64,000 nt of DNA from the NCBI RefSeq assembly GCF_014054985.1, contig NZ_CP059569.1:1612001-1676000 (forward strand), written 5' to 3'. Below, in pieces: positions 24,882-33,820 of the stretch (position 1 is its first letter; the number at the start of each line of letters is the position of its first letter). The stretch comes from Kingella oralis (GTDB lineage Bacteria > Pseudomonadota > Gammaproteobacteria > Burkholderiales > Neisseriaceae). Position numbers and translations under genes: made by a program. Under the pieces are notes generated by a model. It saw only the letters and a program-made list of their open reading frames with translations. It ran no database searches and had not been told where the DNA came from.

Positions 24882-27710
24882 ATGCTCGACAAATACTCCC
24901 CCTCCGACATCGAAACCAAACACTATCAAAACTGGGAAGCCAAAGGCTATTTCGCTCCCGATATGGACTTGGCGAAACCCTCGTTTGCCATCCAGCTTCC
25001 GCCGCCCAACGTAACCGGCACGCTGCACATGGGGCACGCGTTCAACCAGACGATTATGGACGGCCTCACGCGCTATTACCGCATGAAAGGCTGCAACACC
25101 GCTTGGATTCCGGGTACCGACCACGCAGGAATCGCCACGCAGATTGTGGTGGAGCGGCAATTGGCCGCCGAGGGCGTGTCGCGCCACGATTTGGGGCGCG
25201 AAGCGTTTTTGGAAAAAGTATGGGCATGGAAAAACATCTCCGGCGGCACGATTACGCAGCAGATGCGCCGCGTCGGCTGCTCGGCCGATTGGCAGCGCGA
25301 GTATTTCACGATGGACGAGGCGCGCGCGCAAACCGTTACCGAAGTGTTCGTGCGCCTGTTTGAGCAGGGCTTGATTTACCGAGGCAAACGGCTGGTGAAC
25401 TGGGATCCTGTTTTGGGCACGGCGGTGTCGGACTTGGAAGTGGAAAGCGTGGAAGAACAAGGCTCGATGTGGCACATCCGCTATCCGCTGGCCGACGGTT
25501 CAGACGGCCTCATCGTCGCCACCACCCGCCCCGAAACCATGCTGGGCGACGTGGCGGTGGCCGTGCATCCCGAAGACGAACGTTACGCGCACTTCATCGG
25601 CAAAGAGCTGGTACTGCCGCTGACAGGCCGCACCATTCCCGTGATTGCCGACGAATATGTGGAAAAAGATTTCGGCACGGGCTGCGTGAAAATCACGCCC
25701 GCGCACGATTTCAACGACTACGAAGTCGGCAAACGCCACGACACCAAGCTGGTAAACGTGTTTGATTTAACCGCGAAAGTGCTGCCCGAAGCCGAAGTGT
25801 TCAACTACAAAGGCGAAGCGCAAGCCGGTTTCAGGCTGCCTGAAGCCTATGCGGGCTTAGACCGCTTTGCCGCGCGCAAACAAATCGTCGCCGACCTGCA
25901 AGCACAAGGCTACCTGCAAGAAATCAAAGCCCACACGCTGATGACCCCCAAAGGCGACCGCACCGGCAGCGTGATTGAGCCGATGCTCACCAGCCAATGG
26001 TTTGTCGCCATGAGCGCGAAGCCCAACGGCGGAGAACCCGAGTCCGAATACAAAGGCTTGAGTCTCGCCGACAAAGCCAAACGCGCGGTGGACAGCGGTG
26101 CGGTGCGCTTTATCCCCGAAAACTGGGTCAATACCTACAACCAATGGATGAACAACATCCAAGACTGGTGCATCTCGCGCCAACTTTGGTGGGGGCATCA
26201 AATCCCCGCGTGGTACGACGAAAACGGCAACTGCTACGTTGCCCGCAGCGAAGAAGACGCGCAAAAACAGGCAGGCAGCCTGAAACTCACCCGCGACGAA
26301 GACGTATTGGATACATGGTTCTCCTCCGCCCTCGTGCCTTTCTCCACCCTCGGCTGGCCGTCTGAAACGCCCGAACTCAAAGCCTTCCTGCCCAGCAACG
26401 TATTGGTAACCGGCTACGAAATCATCTTCTTCTGGGTGGCCCGCATGATTATGATGACCACGCATTTCACCGGCAAAGTGCCGTTTAAAGACGTGTACAT
26501 CCACGGCATCGTGCGCGACCACGAAGGCAAAAAAATGTCCAAATCCGAAGGCAACGTCATCGACCCCGTGGACTTGATTGACGGCATCGACTTGGACAAG
26601 CTGCTTGTCAAACGCACCACCGGCCTGCGCAAGCCCGAAACCGCCCCCGCCGTGAAAAAAACCACCGAAAAACTGTTCCCCGAAGGCATCCCCGCCATGG
26701 GGGCAGACGCATTGCGTTTCACCATGGCCAGCTACGCCAGCCTCGGCCGCAGCGTCAATTTCGACTTCAAACGCGCCGAAGGCTACCGCAACTTCTGCAA
26801 CAAACTGTGGAACGCCACCAACTTCGTGCTGATGAACACCGAAGGGCAGGATTGCGGCCAAGACGAAACCCAGCCGCTGGCATACACCTTTGCCGACCAA
26901 TGGATTATCGGCAAACTCCAGCAAACCGAAGCCGCCGTTGCCGAAGCCTTTGAAACCTACCGCTTCGACCTCGCCGCGCAAACGCTGTACGAATTCGTGT
27001 GGAACGAATACTGCGACTGGTACATCGAGCTTGCCAAAGTGCAAATCCAAACCGGCTGCCCCACCACCCAACGCACCACCCGCCGCACCCTCGTGCGCGT
27101 ACTCGAAGCCATCCTGCGCCTCTTGCACCCCATCATGCCCTTTATCACCGAAGAGTTGTGGCAAACCGTCGCCCCGCTCGCCAACGCCAAACACAGCGAC
27201 AGCATCATGCTCGTCGCCTACCCCGTTGCCGACCAAGAAAAAATCGTCCCCGCCGCCTTCGACAAAATGGGCAGCCTGAAAGAGCTGGTTGAAGAAGTGC
27301 GCAAACTGCGCGGCGAAATGGGCATCGCACCGAACGTGAAAGCCCCCCTGTTTGTCGAAGGCGGCAGCGAACTGGCCGACCTGCTCAAATACCTGCCCGC
27401 CCTCACGCGGCTTACCGAAGCCAAGCTGGTCGACACCCTGCCCGAAGCCGAAGACGCCCCCGTCGCCGTGTGCAACGGCGCACGCCTGATGCTCAAAGTG
27501 GAAATCGACAAAGCCGCCGAAACCGCCCGCCTGACCAAAGAAGCCGAAAAACTGCAAAAAGCCTTGGACAAACTCAACGCCAAACTTTCCAAACCTGGCT
27601 ACACCGACAAAGCCCCCGCGCATCTGGTGGAGAAAGATAAGGCTGATTTGGCGGAGTTGATGGATAAGATGGGGAAAGTGGAAGGGCAGTTGGCGAAACT
27701 GAAAGGCTGA
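24882..27710 (+). CDS. valS: Valyl-tRNA synthetase
   Basis: A class I aminoacyl-tRNA synthetase charging tRNA-Val, with editing of Thr. The 942-residue protein has the HIGH-type motif HMGH at 49-52 in PPPNVTGTLHMGH, the editing (CP1) domain with TTRPETMLGDVA, KMSKS at 551-555, and the C-terminal anticodon-binding and coiled-coil domains (LTKEAEKLQKALDKLNAKL). The only upstream element near the ATG is an uptake sequence (AGGCAGCCTGAAAATC), so the uptake motif may double as the ribosome-binding region. In-frame uptake copies read as FRLPE and GSLK. Confidence 0.97.
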   Translation: MLDKYSPSDIETKHYQNWEAKGYFAPDMDLAKPSFAIQLPPPNVTGTLHMGHAFNQTIMDGLTRYYRMKGCNTAWIPGTDHAGIATQIVVERQLAAEGVSRHDLGREAFLEKVWAWKNISGGTITQQMRRVGCSADWQREYFTMDEARAQTVTEVFVRLFEQGLIYRGKRLVNWDPVLGTAVSDLEVESVEEQGSMWHIRYPLADGSDGLIVATTRPETMLGDVAVAVHPEDERYAHFIGKELVLPLTGRTIPVIADEYVEKDFGTGCVKITPAHDFNDYEVGKRHDTKLVNVFDLTAKVLPEAEVFNYKGEAQAGFRLPEAYAGLDRFAARKQIVADLQAQGYLQEIKAHTLMTPKGDRTGSVIEPMLTSQWFVAMSAKPNGGEPESEYKGLSLADKAKRAVDSGAVRFIPENWVNTYNQWMNNIQDWCISRQLWWGHQIPAWYDENGNCYVARSEEDAQKQAGSLKLTRDEDVLDTWFSSALVPFSTLGWPSETPELKAFLPSNVLVTGYEIIFFWVARMIMMTTHFTGKVPFKDVYIHGIVRDHEGKKMSKSEGNVIDPVDLIDGIDLDKLLVKRTTGLRKPETAPAVKKTTEKLFPEGIPAMGADALRFTMASYASLGRSVNFDFKRAEGYRNFCNKLWNATNFVLMNTEGQDCGQDETQPLAYTFADQWIIGKLQQTEAAVAEAFETYRFDLAAQTLYEFVWNEYCDWYIELAKVQIQTGCPTTQRTTRRTLVRVLEAILRLLHPIMPFITEELWQTVAPLANAKHSDSIMLVAYPVADQEKIVPAAFDKMGSLKELVEEVRKLRGEMGIAPNVKAPLFVEGGSELADLLKYLPALTRLTEAKLVDTLPEAEDAPVAVCNGARLMLKVEIDKAAETARLTKEAEKLQKALDKLNAKLSKPGYTDKAPAHLVEKDKADLAELMDKMGKVEGQLAKLKG

Positions 27711-28027
27711 TTGCTTGGTTGATTAAATGGAGAAAGATACTGTATTTCACGTCAAGGCTAAAACGCAAAAATTGTTGATTTGCGTCAAATTTTGTTAATG
27801 TTTTGCCAGTGCATGGCGTTGCGCCGCCATACCCCCGCTTTTTGCTGGGATTTGAATTGGCGTTGCAGTTGGGTTGCCGCTTTGCGGGGGCTAGCCCCCA
27901 CACCCCCAGTCTCACTTGCGACGCCGCGCGGGCAGGCGGCCGGGGCGTTGCCCCTTTCACCTGCCCTTTCGGCAGAGTGTTGGGTCGCTTCCAAACAGTA
28001 AAGGGGGTATTCATAAAGGCTTCGCCT
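27711..28027. other. Gene-free stretch at the left edge of the prophage
   Basis: About 315 bp between valS and the recombinase gene. It contains GGGGGCTAGCCCCC-type and AAAGGCTTCGCCTTT palindromes and short open frames in several phases, but no convincing gene. It has no uptake sequence, unlike backbone gaps, and probably lies inside or at the edge of the mobile segment. Confidence 0.45.
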
Positions 28028-29026
28028 TTACAAAGCTTCCCCCTTGACTGTTTTCCAGCTCCGCTCTGCCTTATCCGCCTTTTTGTGCAGGGTGGCATCA
28101 AAGGGCGCGTTTGTTTTCAGGCAGGTGTAGGCATAGCGTAGTATTTTGCACATCATCATGACATAAACTTGCTTTGGATGTTTACCCCTTGCGACTTGCG
28201 CATCAAACCAACCGCGCCATAATTTGCTGCGGGTACAGGCAGCCCTTGCGGGCATATATAATGATTTGCGTAGGGTTTTATCGCCCATCTTGGACACTTT
28301 TTGCGCGCCTTTGTATTTGCCGCTGTCTCTGATAATCGGCGATAGACCTAAGTAGCTTATTAAGTGTTTCGCCGTTTGAAATTTGTCCAAATCAACGAGG
28401 ACGGATAGCAGGATTTGGGCAGTGTTTTTGCCTACTCCGGGAATGGTAGCCAGTATCTTTTGTTTTGCTTTTAGCTGCTCATCGCTTTCAATAATGGCTT
28501 GGATTTGCTCTCTGATGTTTTCCAGCTCTTCTTCCAAGGCTGCAATCATTTTTTCAACAGATGCGTTGGTGTACTCATCGGCTGTTTCTTGACGATTTTT
28601 CTCTGCGACAAGTAGGCTATTTAGCTGCTCTGTTCGACGATGTAGTGATTGTATGGCTTTTCCGGTTTGGTTATTTGGTTGCCAGCATTGCGGTTTTTCT
28701 TTTTTGGCAAAATCTGCGATTAGCTTGGCATCTTGTTTGTCTGTTTTTATGCGTTTTAGCTGCATTTTGGCGTAGCCTTTGATTGCGAGCGGATTAACCA
28801 CTGATACAGCATAGCCATTCTGATGTAGCGTTGTCGCTACAAGCAGGTAGTACACGTTTGTTGCTTCGCAGCAGATATGCGTGTTTTCTTTGCCTAACCC
28901 ATTTGCTTGCAAATGCCCCAATAAACCTTGAATACCTTGAATAGTGTTATCAATTTTGCAATGCCCGCAGATGTCTGAATAAGTGTCTATCGTATGCTTT
29001 GAAATGTCCAATCCTAGATAGTGCAT
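28028..29026 (-). CDS. piv: IS110-family transposase/recombinase (Piv-like)
   Basis: A 332-residue DEDD recombinase of the IS110/Piv family. Piv proteins invert or move DNA, and related genes accompany neisserial filamentous (Nf) phages. The N-terminal RuvC-like domain shows LGLDISKH, CCEATNVYY and KTDKQDAKLIADF. The C-terminal domain has LATIPGVGKNTAQILL and GKYKGAQKVSKMGDKTLRKSLY, with the candidate catalytic serine. The start at MHYLGLD is set by AAGGA nine bases before. It follows Zot at the distal end of the phage genes, the expected place. Upstream DNA is structured (see the candidate RNA region). Confidence 0.9.
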   Translation of the reverse strand: MHYLGLDISKHTIDTYSDICGHCKIDNTIQGIQGLLGHLQANGLGKENTHICCEATNVYYLLVATTLHQNGYAVSVVNPLAIKGYAKMQLKRIKTDKQDAKLIADFAKKEKPQCWQPNNQTGKAIQSLHRRTEQLNSLLVAEKNRQETADEYTNASVEKMIAALEEELENIREQIQAIIESDEQLKAKQKILATIPGVGKNTAQILLSVLVDLDKFQTAKHLISYLGLSPIIRDSGKYKGAQKVSKMGDKTLRKSLYMPARAACTRSKLWRGWFDAQVARGKHPKQVYVMMMCKILRYAYTCLKTNAPFDATLHKKADKAERSWKTVKGEAL

Positions 29027-29215
29027 GTGTTGCAATCCTTGCAATAATGGCTTTTGCCAATGATACTGTTATGTTTTGTGTCAAAAGAAAAACTGCACGC
29101 ACCAATCTTTCTCAATGGTTTAACCAAGGCAGTCTTGCGGGTGTCGTGCAGTTTTAAATTTTACCGTAGGGCGGGCGCCGTGCCATACTCGGGTGAAATT
29201 AAAGTAAGTATATAT
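29027..29215 (-). other. Structured non-coding segment upstream of the IS110-family recombinase (bridge-RNA candidate)
   Basis: A large hairpin joins AAAACTGCACG (29089-29099) and CGTGCAGTTTT (29145-29155) around a ~45-base loop that holds TGGTTTAACCA. IS110-family elements are known to express a guide (bridge) RNA from the non-coding end next to the recombinase gene, and this segment has the right position and size. It has no open frame. Whether a Piv-type phage recombinase uses such an RNA is inference. Confidence 0.3.
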
Positions 29216-29312
29216 AAATACTATATTTTAACTAATTATACATTTCTATATATTTTGCTTTTGAGAAGCGCTGCTATATAATCCCGCCATTCTTTTATTA
29301 ATGGGAGCTTCC

Positions 29313-29819
29313 ATGAAACAGAACATCATCATCGTGTTATTGACCGCCATTTGCGGCTTGCTCGGCTGGGTGGGCGCGCAGGTTTATGAAGAACGGCAAG
29401 CAAAAGCCAAAACGGAAACGGCTCAAAGTGTCCAAGCGGTGCAGGAGCAGATCGCGCAAACGTCGGAGCAGCTTAATCGCGCGGTAGTGGAAGCAGATTT
29501 AGCAGTGCAGGATATTAAGGAAACGGCTGGGTTGCCTACGGATGAGATTGTTAATGGTGGGGTTTATGATAACAAATCAACTGAAGTCAGAGACCCAAGC
29601 GACCCTCAACCTAAAAAAACAATCGTTTTGCAAATTGTAACCGTTGTAGATGAAAACGGTAAGGTTATGGAAGCTGATTTGCTCAATAGCAGCAATCGCA
29701 AGGATGCTGATAAAAGCATACTTGAACACGTTAGAAATACAAAAATCCCCCCCAAAATCATTAACGGGCAGCCAGTTAAAACACGCTACCTTGTTCCAGT
29801 AACCTACGAAATTTTTTAA
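29313..29819 (+). CDS. Membrane-anchored protein with TonB-like C-terminal domain (prophage cargo)
   Basis: A 168-residue protein: N-terminal membrane anchor (IIIVLLTAICGLLGWVGA, ~5-22), an Ala/Gln-rich helical stretch, then a C-terminal ~65 residues like the TonB C-terminal fold: IVLQIVTVVDENGKVMEADLL, NSSNRKDADKSILEHVRNTKI, PPKIINGQPVKTRYLVPVTYEIF. The order is strand, helix, strand with the NG-P turn. It is oriented against the phage operon, and its stop is one base from the end of zot. GGGAG before ATG 29313 sets the start. It could interact with the TonB-ExbBD system or mimic TonB. It may be a phage accessory gene. Confidence 0.65.
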   Translation: MKQNIIIVLLTAICGLLGWVGAQVYEERQAKAKTETAQSVQAVQEQIAQTSEQLNRAVVEADLAVQDIKETAGLPTDEIVNGGVYDNKSTEVRDPSDPQPKKTIVLQIVTVVDENGKVMEADLLNSSNRKDADKSILEHVRNTKIPPKIINGQPVKTRYLVPVTYEIF

Positions 29820-29820
29820 C

Positions 29821-30939
29821 CTACTGAATCACCGCCACCGATCCTTCGCCGGTGTGATCCAAACTCGGCAGCGGTTTCCCGCCCAGCTCTAACACGGCTG
29901 GGCTTTCGTTTGGGCTTCTTTCGGCTCTGGGCGCGTTAGTTGGGCTGTTGCCATTGTTGGCATATTCGGATTGGATATAGGGGTTATAAATGCCGTTTTC
30001 CGCCCAGTCTATGCACTGCTCCGCGCTGATGCCTTTAATCTTTGTCGCTTGGTCGGTGTAGCAGTTACAAGTGTTGGTTGATTTGATGCAAGCGACGGGA
30101 TAGGGCATGGTTTGGATGTTGCGGTTTAAGCCGTCGTATAAGGGCGCGCTCCACGGTTGGTTTTCTACGGTGGGGACGTAGTCGGATGCGCTTAATGGTT
30201 GGGTGGCGGAGGGTGGTGGGGCTTCGTCTTTGTAGATGCCTGTTGGGTTGCTTGCTTCGTTGTTTGGGTTGCTTTGTTCTGCGGTTTGGACTTGTTGGGC
30301 GGTTTCGCCCATGCGTTGTTTCCAGCGCTGGTTCTGGAAATAGCCTAGGTAGGCTAGGATGCCGACCACTATTGGAAATATCCAAATGACTGCGCTCAAT
30401 TTGCCTTTGACTTTGTTGTGTTCTTCGGCGGATTTGTACATGCCGAAGGCATCTTTTTTGGTGAAGAAGATGCTGTTTTTGGCTTCGGCGACGTCGGCTC
30501 TGCTTTCGGGATTGGCGCATTTTTGCCAGTAGCTGATGCGTTTGATGCCGAGCATGGTATTGCTGATGTTTCTGTGTTCGCCGATAAGAGAGCGAAGATT
30601 GACGTCAATCAGGCGGGGATGTTGGGTTAGGATAAAAAAGTCTATGCCTTTGTGCCGGTGGGTTTCCAGCTCTTGGACGTAGTCGGGCACTTTTGAACCT
30701 GCTGGGCGGGGGCGGAATACGCGCTGGGCTTCGTCAATCACGAGGACTGCGCCGGTGGGTGCCCATTTGTACCATGTAGTCATATCTTCGCCGTCAGGAA
30801 TGGGCTGGGTGGGTATTTTGAGTTCTGGGATGCCATCCACATAGAGCGGACGATTTTTTAAATCGTCGCGCGTCATCAGCATGTGCACCATCAACGAGGT
30901 TTTGCCGCTGCCCGGTAAGCCTGTTATTAAACTAATCAT
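29821..30939 (-). CDS. zot: Zot/pI-type filamentous phage assembly ATPase
   Basis: A 372-residue assembly protein of filamentous phages (gene I product; Zot family). The N-terminal cytoplasmic ATPase has Walker A GLPGSGKTS at 7-15 and Walker B VLVIDEAQR. One membrane helix follows at ~190-210 (VIWIFPIVVGILAYLGYF). A periplasmic C-terminal domain has a conserved Cys cluster (ACIKSTNTCNCY). It drives extrusion of the virion through an outer-membrane secretin; no phage secretin gene is present, so a host one is probably used. The toxin name is historical; nothing here implies toxicity. Confidence 0.93.
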   Translation of the reverse strand: MISLITGLPGSGKTSLMVHMLMTRDDLKNRPLYVDGIPELKIPTQPIPDGEDMTTWYKWAPTGAVLVIDEAQRVFRPRPAGSKVPDYVQELETHRHKGIDFFILTQHPRLIDVNLRSLIGEHRNISNTMLGIKRISYWQKCANPESRADVAEAKNSIFFTKKDAFGMYKSAEEHNKVKGKLSAVIWIFPIVVGILAYLGYFQNQRWKQRMGETAQQVQTAEQSNPNNEASNPTGIYKDEAPPPSATQPLSASDYVPTVENQPWSAPLYDGLNRNIQTMPYPVACIKSTNTCNCYTDQATKIKGISAEQCIDWAENGIYNPYIQSEYANNGNSPTNAPRAERSPNESPAVLELGGKPLPSLDHTGEGSVAVIQ

Positions 30940-30975
30940 GTTTGCCCCTGTTTTATTGCTGTTTGTGATTGTTTA

Positions 30976-31002
30976 GGCAGCCTGAAATGGTTTCAGGCTG
31001 CC
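30976..31002 (-). terminator. Close inverted kingDUS pair within the phage operon
   Basis: GGCAGCCTGAAA, three bases, TTTCAGGCTGCC, then TTTT: a tight hairpin between the pVI-like gene and zot. It would attenuate transcription of zot and marks host uptake sequence inside the phage genome. Confidence 0.6.
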
Positions 31003-31029
31003 TTTTGCTGCTATTGCTCTCACTTACCG

Positions 31030-31317
31030 CTATTTGCTTTTCAATACGCTGCCGATTTTGGTTGTCGCGGTGAATGTGAACGCGAATGCCACCGCGCCGA
31101 ATATCCAGTTGAGGGCAACACCTCCGCCTGCCATGTAAAAGAGTTGTAGGGCTTCGGAGGGGAAACGCCCCATTTCGTCTTGTATCACGCGCACGAAATA
31201 GGCTTGCAGATTCTCAACACCTTTGTAGGTTATGGCGGAGATGCCTAGGGCGATAAAGATTTGCCCGATTAAGGTAGTTAGCAATCTGCTTAACAGCGGG
31301 AGTAATGCTGCTGGCAT
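31030..31317 (-). CDS. pVI-like minor coat protein (DUF2523 type)
   Basis: A 95-residue hydrophobic protein with three membrane segments (LLTTLIGQIFIALGISAIT; LFYMAGGGVALNWIFGAVAFAFTF and part of the N-terminus). It lies between the adsorption protein and the Zot ATPase, where gene VI stands in Ff phages. It resembles the DUF2523 family, found in this slot in neisserial and Vibrio filamentous phages. pVI caps the virion end together with pIII. AAAAGGAA precedes the ATG. Confidence 0.8.
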   Translation of the reverse strand: MPAALLPLLSRLLTTLIGQIFIALGISAITYKGVENLQAYFVRVIQDEMGRFPSEALQLFYMAGGGVALNWIFGAVAFAFTFTATTKIGSVLKSK

Positions 31318-31329
31318 GGTTTTTCCTTT

Positions 31330-32997
31330 TTAAGCTCTGGAAATAGACGCTTGGACGATAAAGAAAGCTAACAGTATCGCGCTCACAATCACGACTGGGC
31401 GGATTTTGCTAGCAAAGTCGCACATGGGCTGATAACTGAATTCTTGCATCGCGCCTAATATCATCACTTGTTTAGGAGCTGGGCATACGCCGCTTTCTAC
31501 GAAGTCATGACTGCGACTGATTTGTGGAATGCCTATTTCATGTTCACCCATACCAAAAGGGCGACCGTCTTTGTCCTTGCCTTTGCTTTCGGCTATGGCT
31601 TTGTCTATCTCTTCCTTATCGCCCAATTTGACACACGCTAGGGCATTAGGGTTGTTTTTGCAGTATTCGCTTAGGGTTTCGCCTTTTTCATCGCCATCGG
31701 GATTGCCGTCCGGTTTGCCGTCGGGGTTGCCTTTGTCGCCTTTACCGTCGTTGGCATCGTTTCCTTTGCCGTCGTTACCCTTATCGTTATTGCCTTTGTC
31801 ATTACTTCCTTTGCTAAGCTGCTTTTCAATATTGTTGAGTGAGTTGTTAATCTCTTTTAGTGCATTGGAATAGTCTTTGCCGCCTTGTTGCGAGCCGTTG
31901 CCGCCTATGCCTGTTCCACCACCTGAACCGCCACCACTTCCGCCGTTGTTGTTAATGGTGGTATTGTGGTTGACGACATTATTGTAAATGTTGGTGGTGC
32001 CTCCGCCGCCATTACCACCGCCTCCGCTGCCACCTGTGCCGTCACCGCCGCCGTTGCCGTTGCTGCCGTCGCCATTGCCGCCACCGTTGATGCTGATGCT
32101 GCCTGTACTTGAACCGCTGGGAATGTTGATACTGATGCCTGACACGTTGGGGACGGATGCGATTTGTTTCGCCAGCTCGGCGAAGTCTTTTTGCATTTGG
32201 GCTTGGGTAATATCAATTTCCTTTTGCACTTCCTCCAATTTCTTTTGTGCACTCTTTATGGCACTTTCTGCACATTCTGTATAAACTTTGCCTTGATACA
32301 TTCTTACACAGTCATTTAAATTATTCGCAAGTCTTTTTTTAATGCCAATCGCTTCATCCCTTAAAGAATTAAATTTGCTTTGATAGGCTTTGCTTAGGGC
32401 TTCTAATGCTTGCCTTAGCTGTTTTAGTAGCTCGGGATCTAGGTTGCTAGGTACTGTTGGCGTGGGAACGGTGGGGACGGTTGGAATTTTGGGATCGTCG
32501 GGCGGTGTAGGTTTGGTAGGATCGCTCGGTTGGACGGGGTTGGGCTTTTTATCAAAGTCGCATGGGACTTCCACCCATTTACCGTTTACCATGCTTCCGC
32601 AGCCTTTGGGATTGTTGGGGTTAGGTTGGGGATTGGGGGTGGGATTTGGGGTTTTGTTGGGATCGTCGGGGGTTGGAGTTGGTTTGGGATTGGGTTTGTT
32701 TGAAGGACAGTACCAGCCGTACCAAAGTGAAGTTTCGCCAGGTCTTAATATCCTTGAACCATTAGCACCAAAAGGAGAATCATGACGATAACAACTCGCA
32801 TAATATTTGCGTAACTGATCGTTAGACGGGCGAGCATCATCTAACGGATCAACGCCTTCAGGTGGAGCAGTTAGATAATACATTGTTCCGTTATACTCTC
32901 TAGCCTTAATATGTCCACCATCCGCTGCCGCCAGCGCAGGCTTTGCCAACATTAGGCTGGCGATTAGGGCGATAACTAGCAGTAGCTTGGGGTTCAT
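31330..32997 (-). CDS. tspB: TspB-like phage adsorption protein (pIII equivalent)
   Basis: A 555-residue protein with signal peptide (MNPKLLLVIALIASLMLAKPALAA). An N-terminal Cys-containing domain is followed by a Pro/Asn/Thr-rich linker (~100-170), a coiled coil (~190-270), a long Gly/Asn/Ser-rich linker and a Lys/Asp/Gly repeat region. A C-terminal Cys pair domain precedes one membrane anchor (VVIVSAILLAFFIVQASISRA). This layout is that of filamentous phage adsorption proteins; in Neisseria the counterpart is TspB, reported to bind immunoglobulin. AAGGAAA precedes ATG 32997. Internal low-complexity tracts are likely variable between strains. Confidence 0.88.
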   Translation of the reverse strand: MNPKLLLVIALIASLMLAKPALAAADGGHIKAREYNGTMYYLTAPPEGVDPLDDARPSNDQLRKYYASCYRHDSPFGANGSRILRPGETSLWYGWYCPSNKPNPKPTPTPDDPNKTPNPTPNPQPNPNNPKGCGSMVNGKWVEVPCDFDKKPNPVQPSDPTKPTPPDDPKIPTVPTVPTPTVPSNLDPELLKQLRQALEALSKAYQSKFNSLRDEAIGIKKRLANNLNDCVRMYQGKVYTECAESAIKSAQKKLEEVQKEIDITQAQMQKDFAELAKQIASVPNVSGISINIPSGSSTGSISINGGGNGDGSNGNGGGDGTGGSGGGGNGGGGTTNIYNNVVNHNTTINNNGGSGGGSGGGTGIGGNGSQQGGKDYSNALKEINNSLNNIEKQLSKGSNDKGNNDKGNDGKGNDANDGKGDKGNPDGKPDGNPDGDEKGETLSEYCKNNPNALACVKLGDKEEIDKAIAESKGKDKDGRPFGMGEHEIGIPQISRSHDFVESGVCPAPKQVMILGAMQEFSYQPMCDFASKIRPVVIVSAILLAFFIVQASISRA

Positions 32998-33040
32998 TTG
33001 GTTTCCTTTGGTTTGGATACGGTGGCTTGAATGGATGCTT

Positions 33041-33112
33041 TTATCTGATGAACAACAGCCATATCGGAACGGTGCAGATAACACCGATTACAAACATGAT
33101 TGCGTCGTACAT
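33041..33112 (-). CDS. 23-residue hydrophobic phage peptide
   Basis: A tiny frame starting three bases after the stop of the preceding phage gene. It codes for MYDAIMFVIGVICTVPIWLLF plus Ile-Arg, a single membrane helix with a basic end. Ff minor coat proteins pVII and pIX are similarly small single helices (~32 residues). Spacing suggests translational coupling (GAGAG before the ATG). Whether it is translated is unproven. Confidence 0.45.
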   Translation of the reverse strand: MYDAIMFVIGVICTVPIWLLFIR

Positions 33113-33115
33113 GAT

Positions 33116-33808
33116 TTAACTCTCTTTTTCGTTCGGCTCGTCTTTGTCGTGTTGCGCATCGGGTTTGTCTTCGCTGTCTTGTTCTTCTTCGTCTTCAAGC
33201 TCTTTGACAATTACTTCTAAATCTTCTCGCCAATACGTTTCTCTATATTCTTTTTCCACTTGTTCTAATTCTTGTTCCAATTCTTCTTCGCTCATTAACT
33301 CTCTGCGTTGAGATGCCAATTCATTTATTCTGTTATCCACTTCTTCATATTCTCTGCTATCACGATCAGCCCAATCATCTGGCAGTTCATACAGATAATC
33401 TAATTCTTCTTCTATTTGTCGCCGAAGTTCTTGTTTCTCTTCTTCGCTTAATCCTGATAAATATTCTTTTCTTTCTAATTGTTGTTTTCTTTCTAATTCT
33501 TCTAAATCCAAATCTTCATAAAACAGCTCTTCTCCATCTTCGCTTTTCGCGTCTTCGTTTTCATCTGGCTCATCTTCTTTTGTGGGCTGGTTTGCGCCTT
33601 TTTTCAGCATCCGAACAATGATTGCGACAATCAGCATGACGAGATATAAGCCAACAACAATCGCGCCGATTATCCATAGGTCGGATTGCGCACCGCTTTT
33701 GCCGTCGTCGCCTGCTAATTCTTGTTTGACAGATTTAAACATGGCTGCTTTGCCGCCATTGCCGCCTATAAATTCCATTTCTCCGGGCTTTTTTGTGATG
33801 TCGGGCAT
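33116..33808 (-). CDS. Phage membrane protein with very acidic coiled-coil tail
   Basis: A 230-residue protein: a ~40-residue N-terminus, one membrane helix (LWIIGAIVVGLYLVMLIVAIIV, ~44-65), then ~150 residues almost all Glu/Asp/Lys/Arg/Leu with strong coiled-coil character (LEELERKQQLERKEY, EEEKQELRRQIEEELDYLY). It lies between the 102-residue phage protein and the adsorption gene. I know no function. The highly acidic tail probably faces the cytoplasm by the positive-inside pattern (RMLKKG just after the helix). Confidence 0.6.
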   Translation of the reverse strand: MPDITKKPGEMEFIGGNGGKAAMFKSVKQELAGDDGKSGAQSDLWIIGAIVVGLYLVMLIVAIIVRMLKKGANQPTKEDEPDENEDAKSEDGEELFYEDLDLEELERKQQLERKEYLSGLSEEEKQELRRQIEEELDYLYELPDDWADRDSREYEEVDNRINELASQRRELMSEEELEQELEQVEKEYRETYWREDLEVIVKELEDEEEQDSEDKPDAQHDKDEPNEKES

Positions 33809-33820
33809 GGTTTTTCTCGC

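Noticed and set aside
25857..27623. 588-residue open frame antisense to valS
   Set aside because: A shadow of the synthetase gene, with Gly/Phe/Val-rich low-complexity content and no ribosome-binding site.
29821..30939. Zot as an enterotoxin gene
   Set aside because: Its position, Walker motifs and single membrane helix fit the phage assembly ATPase; the toxin activity known from Vibrio depends on a different C-terminal part.
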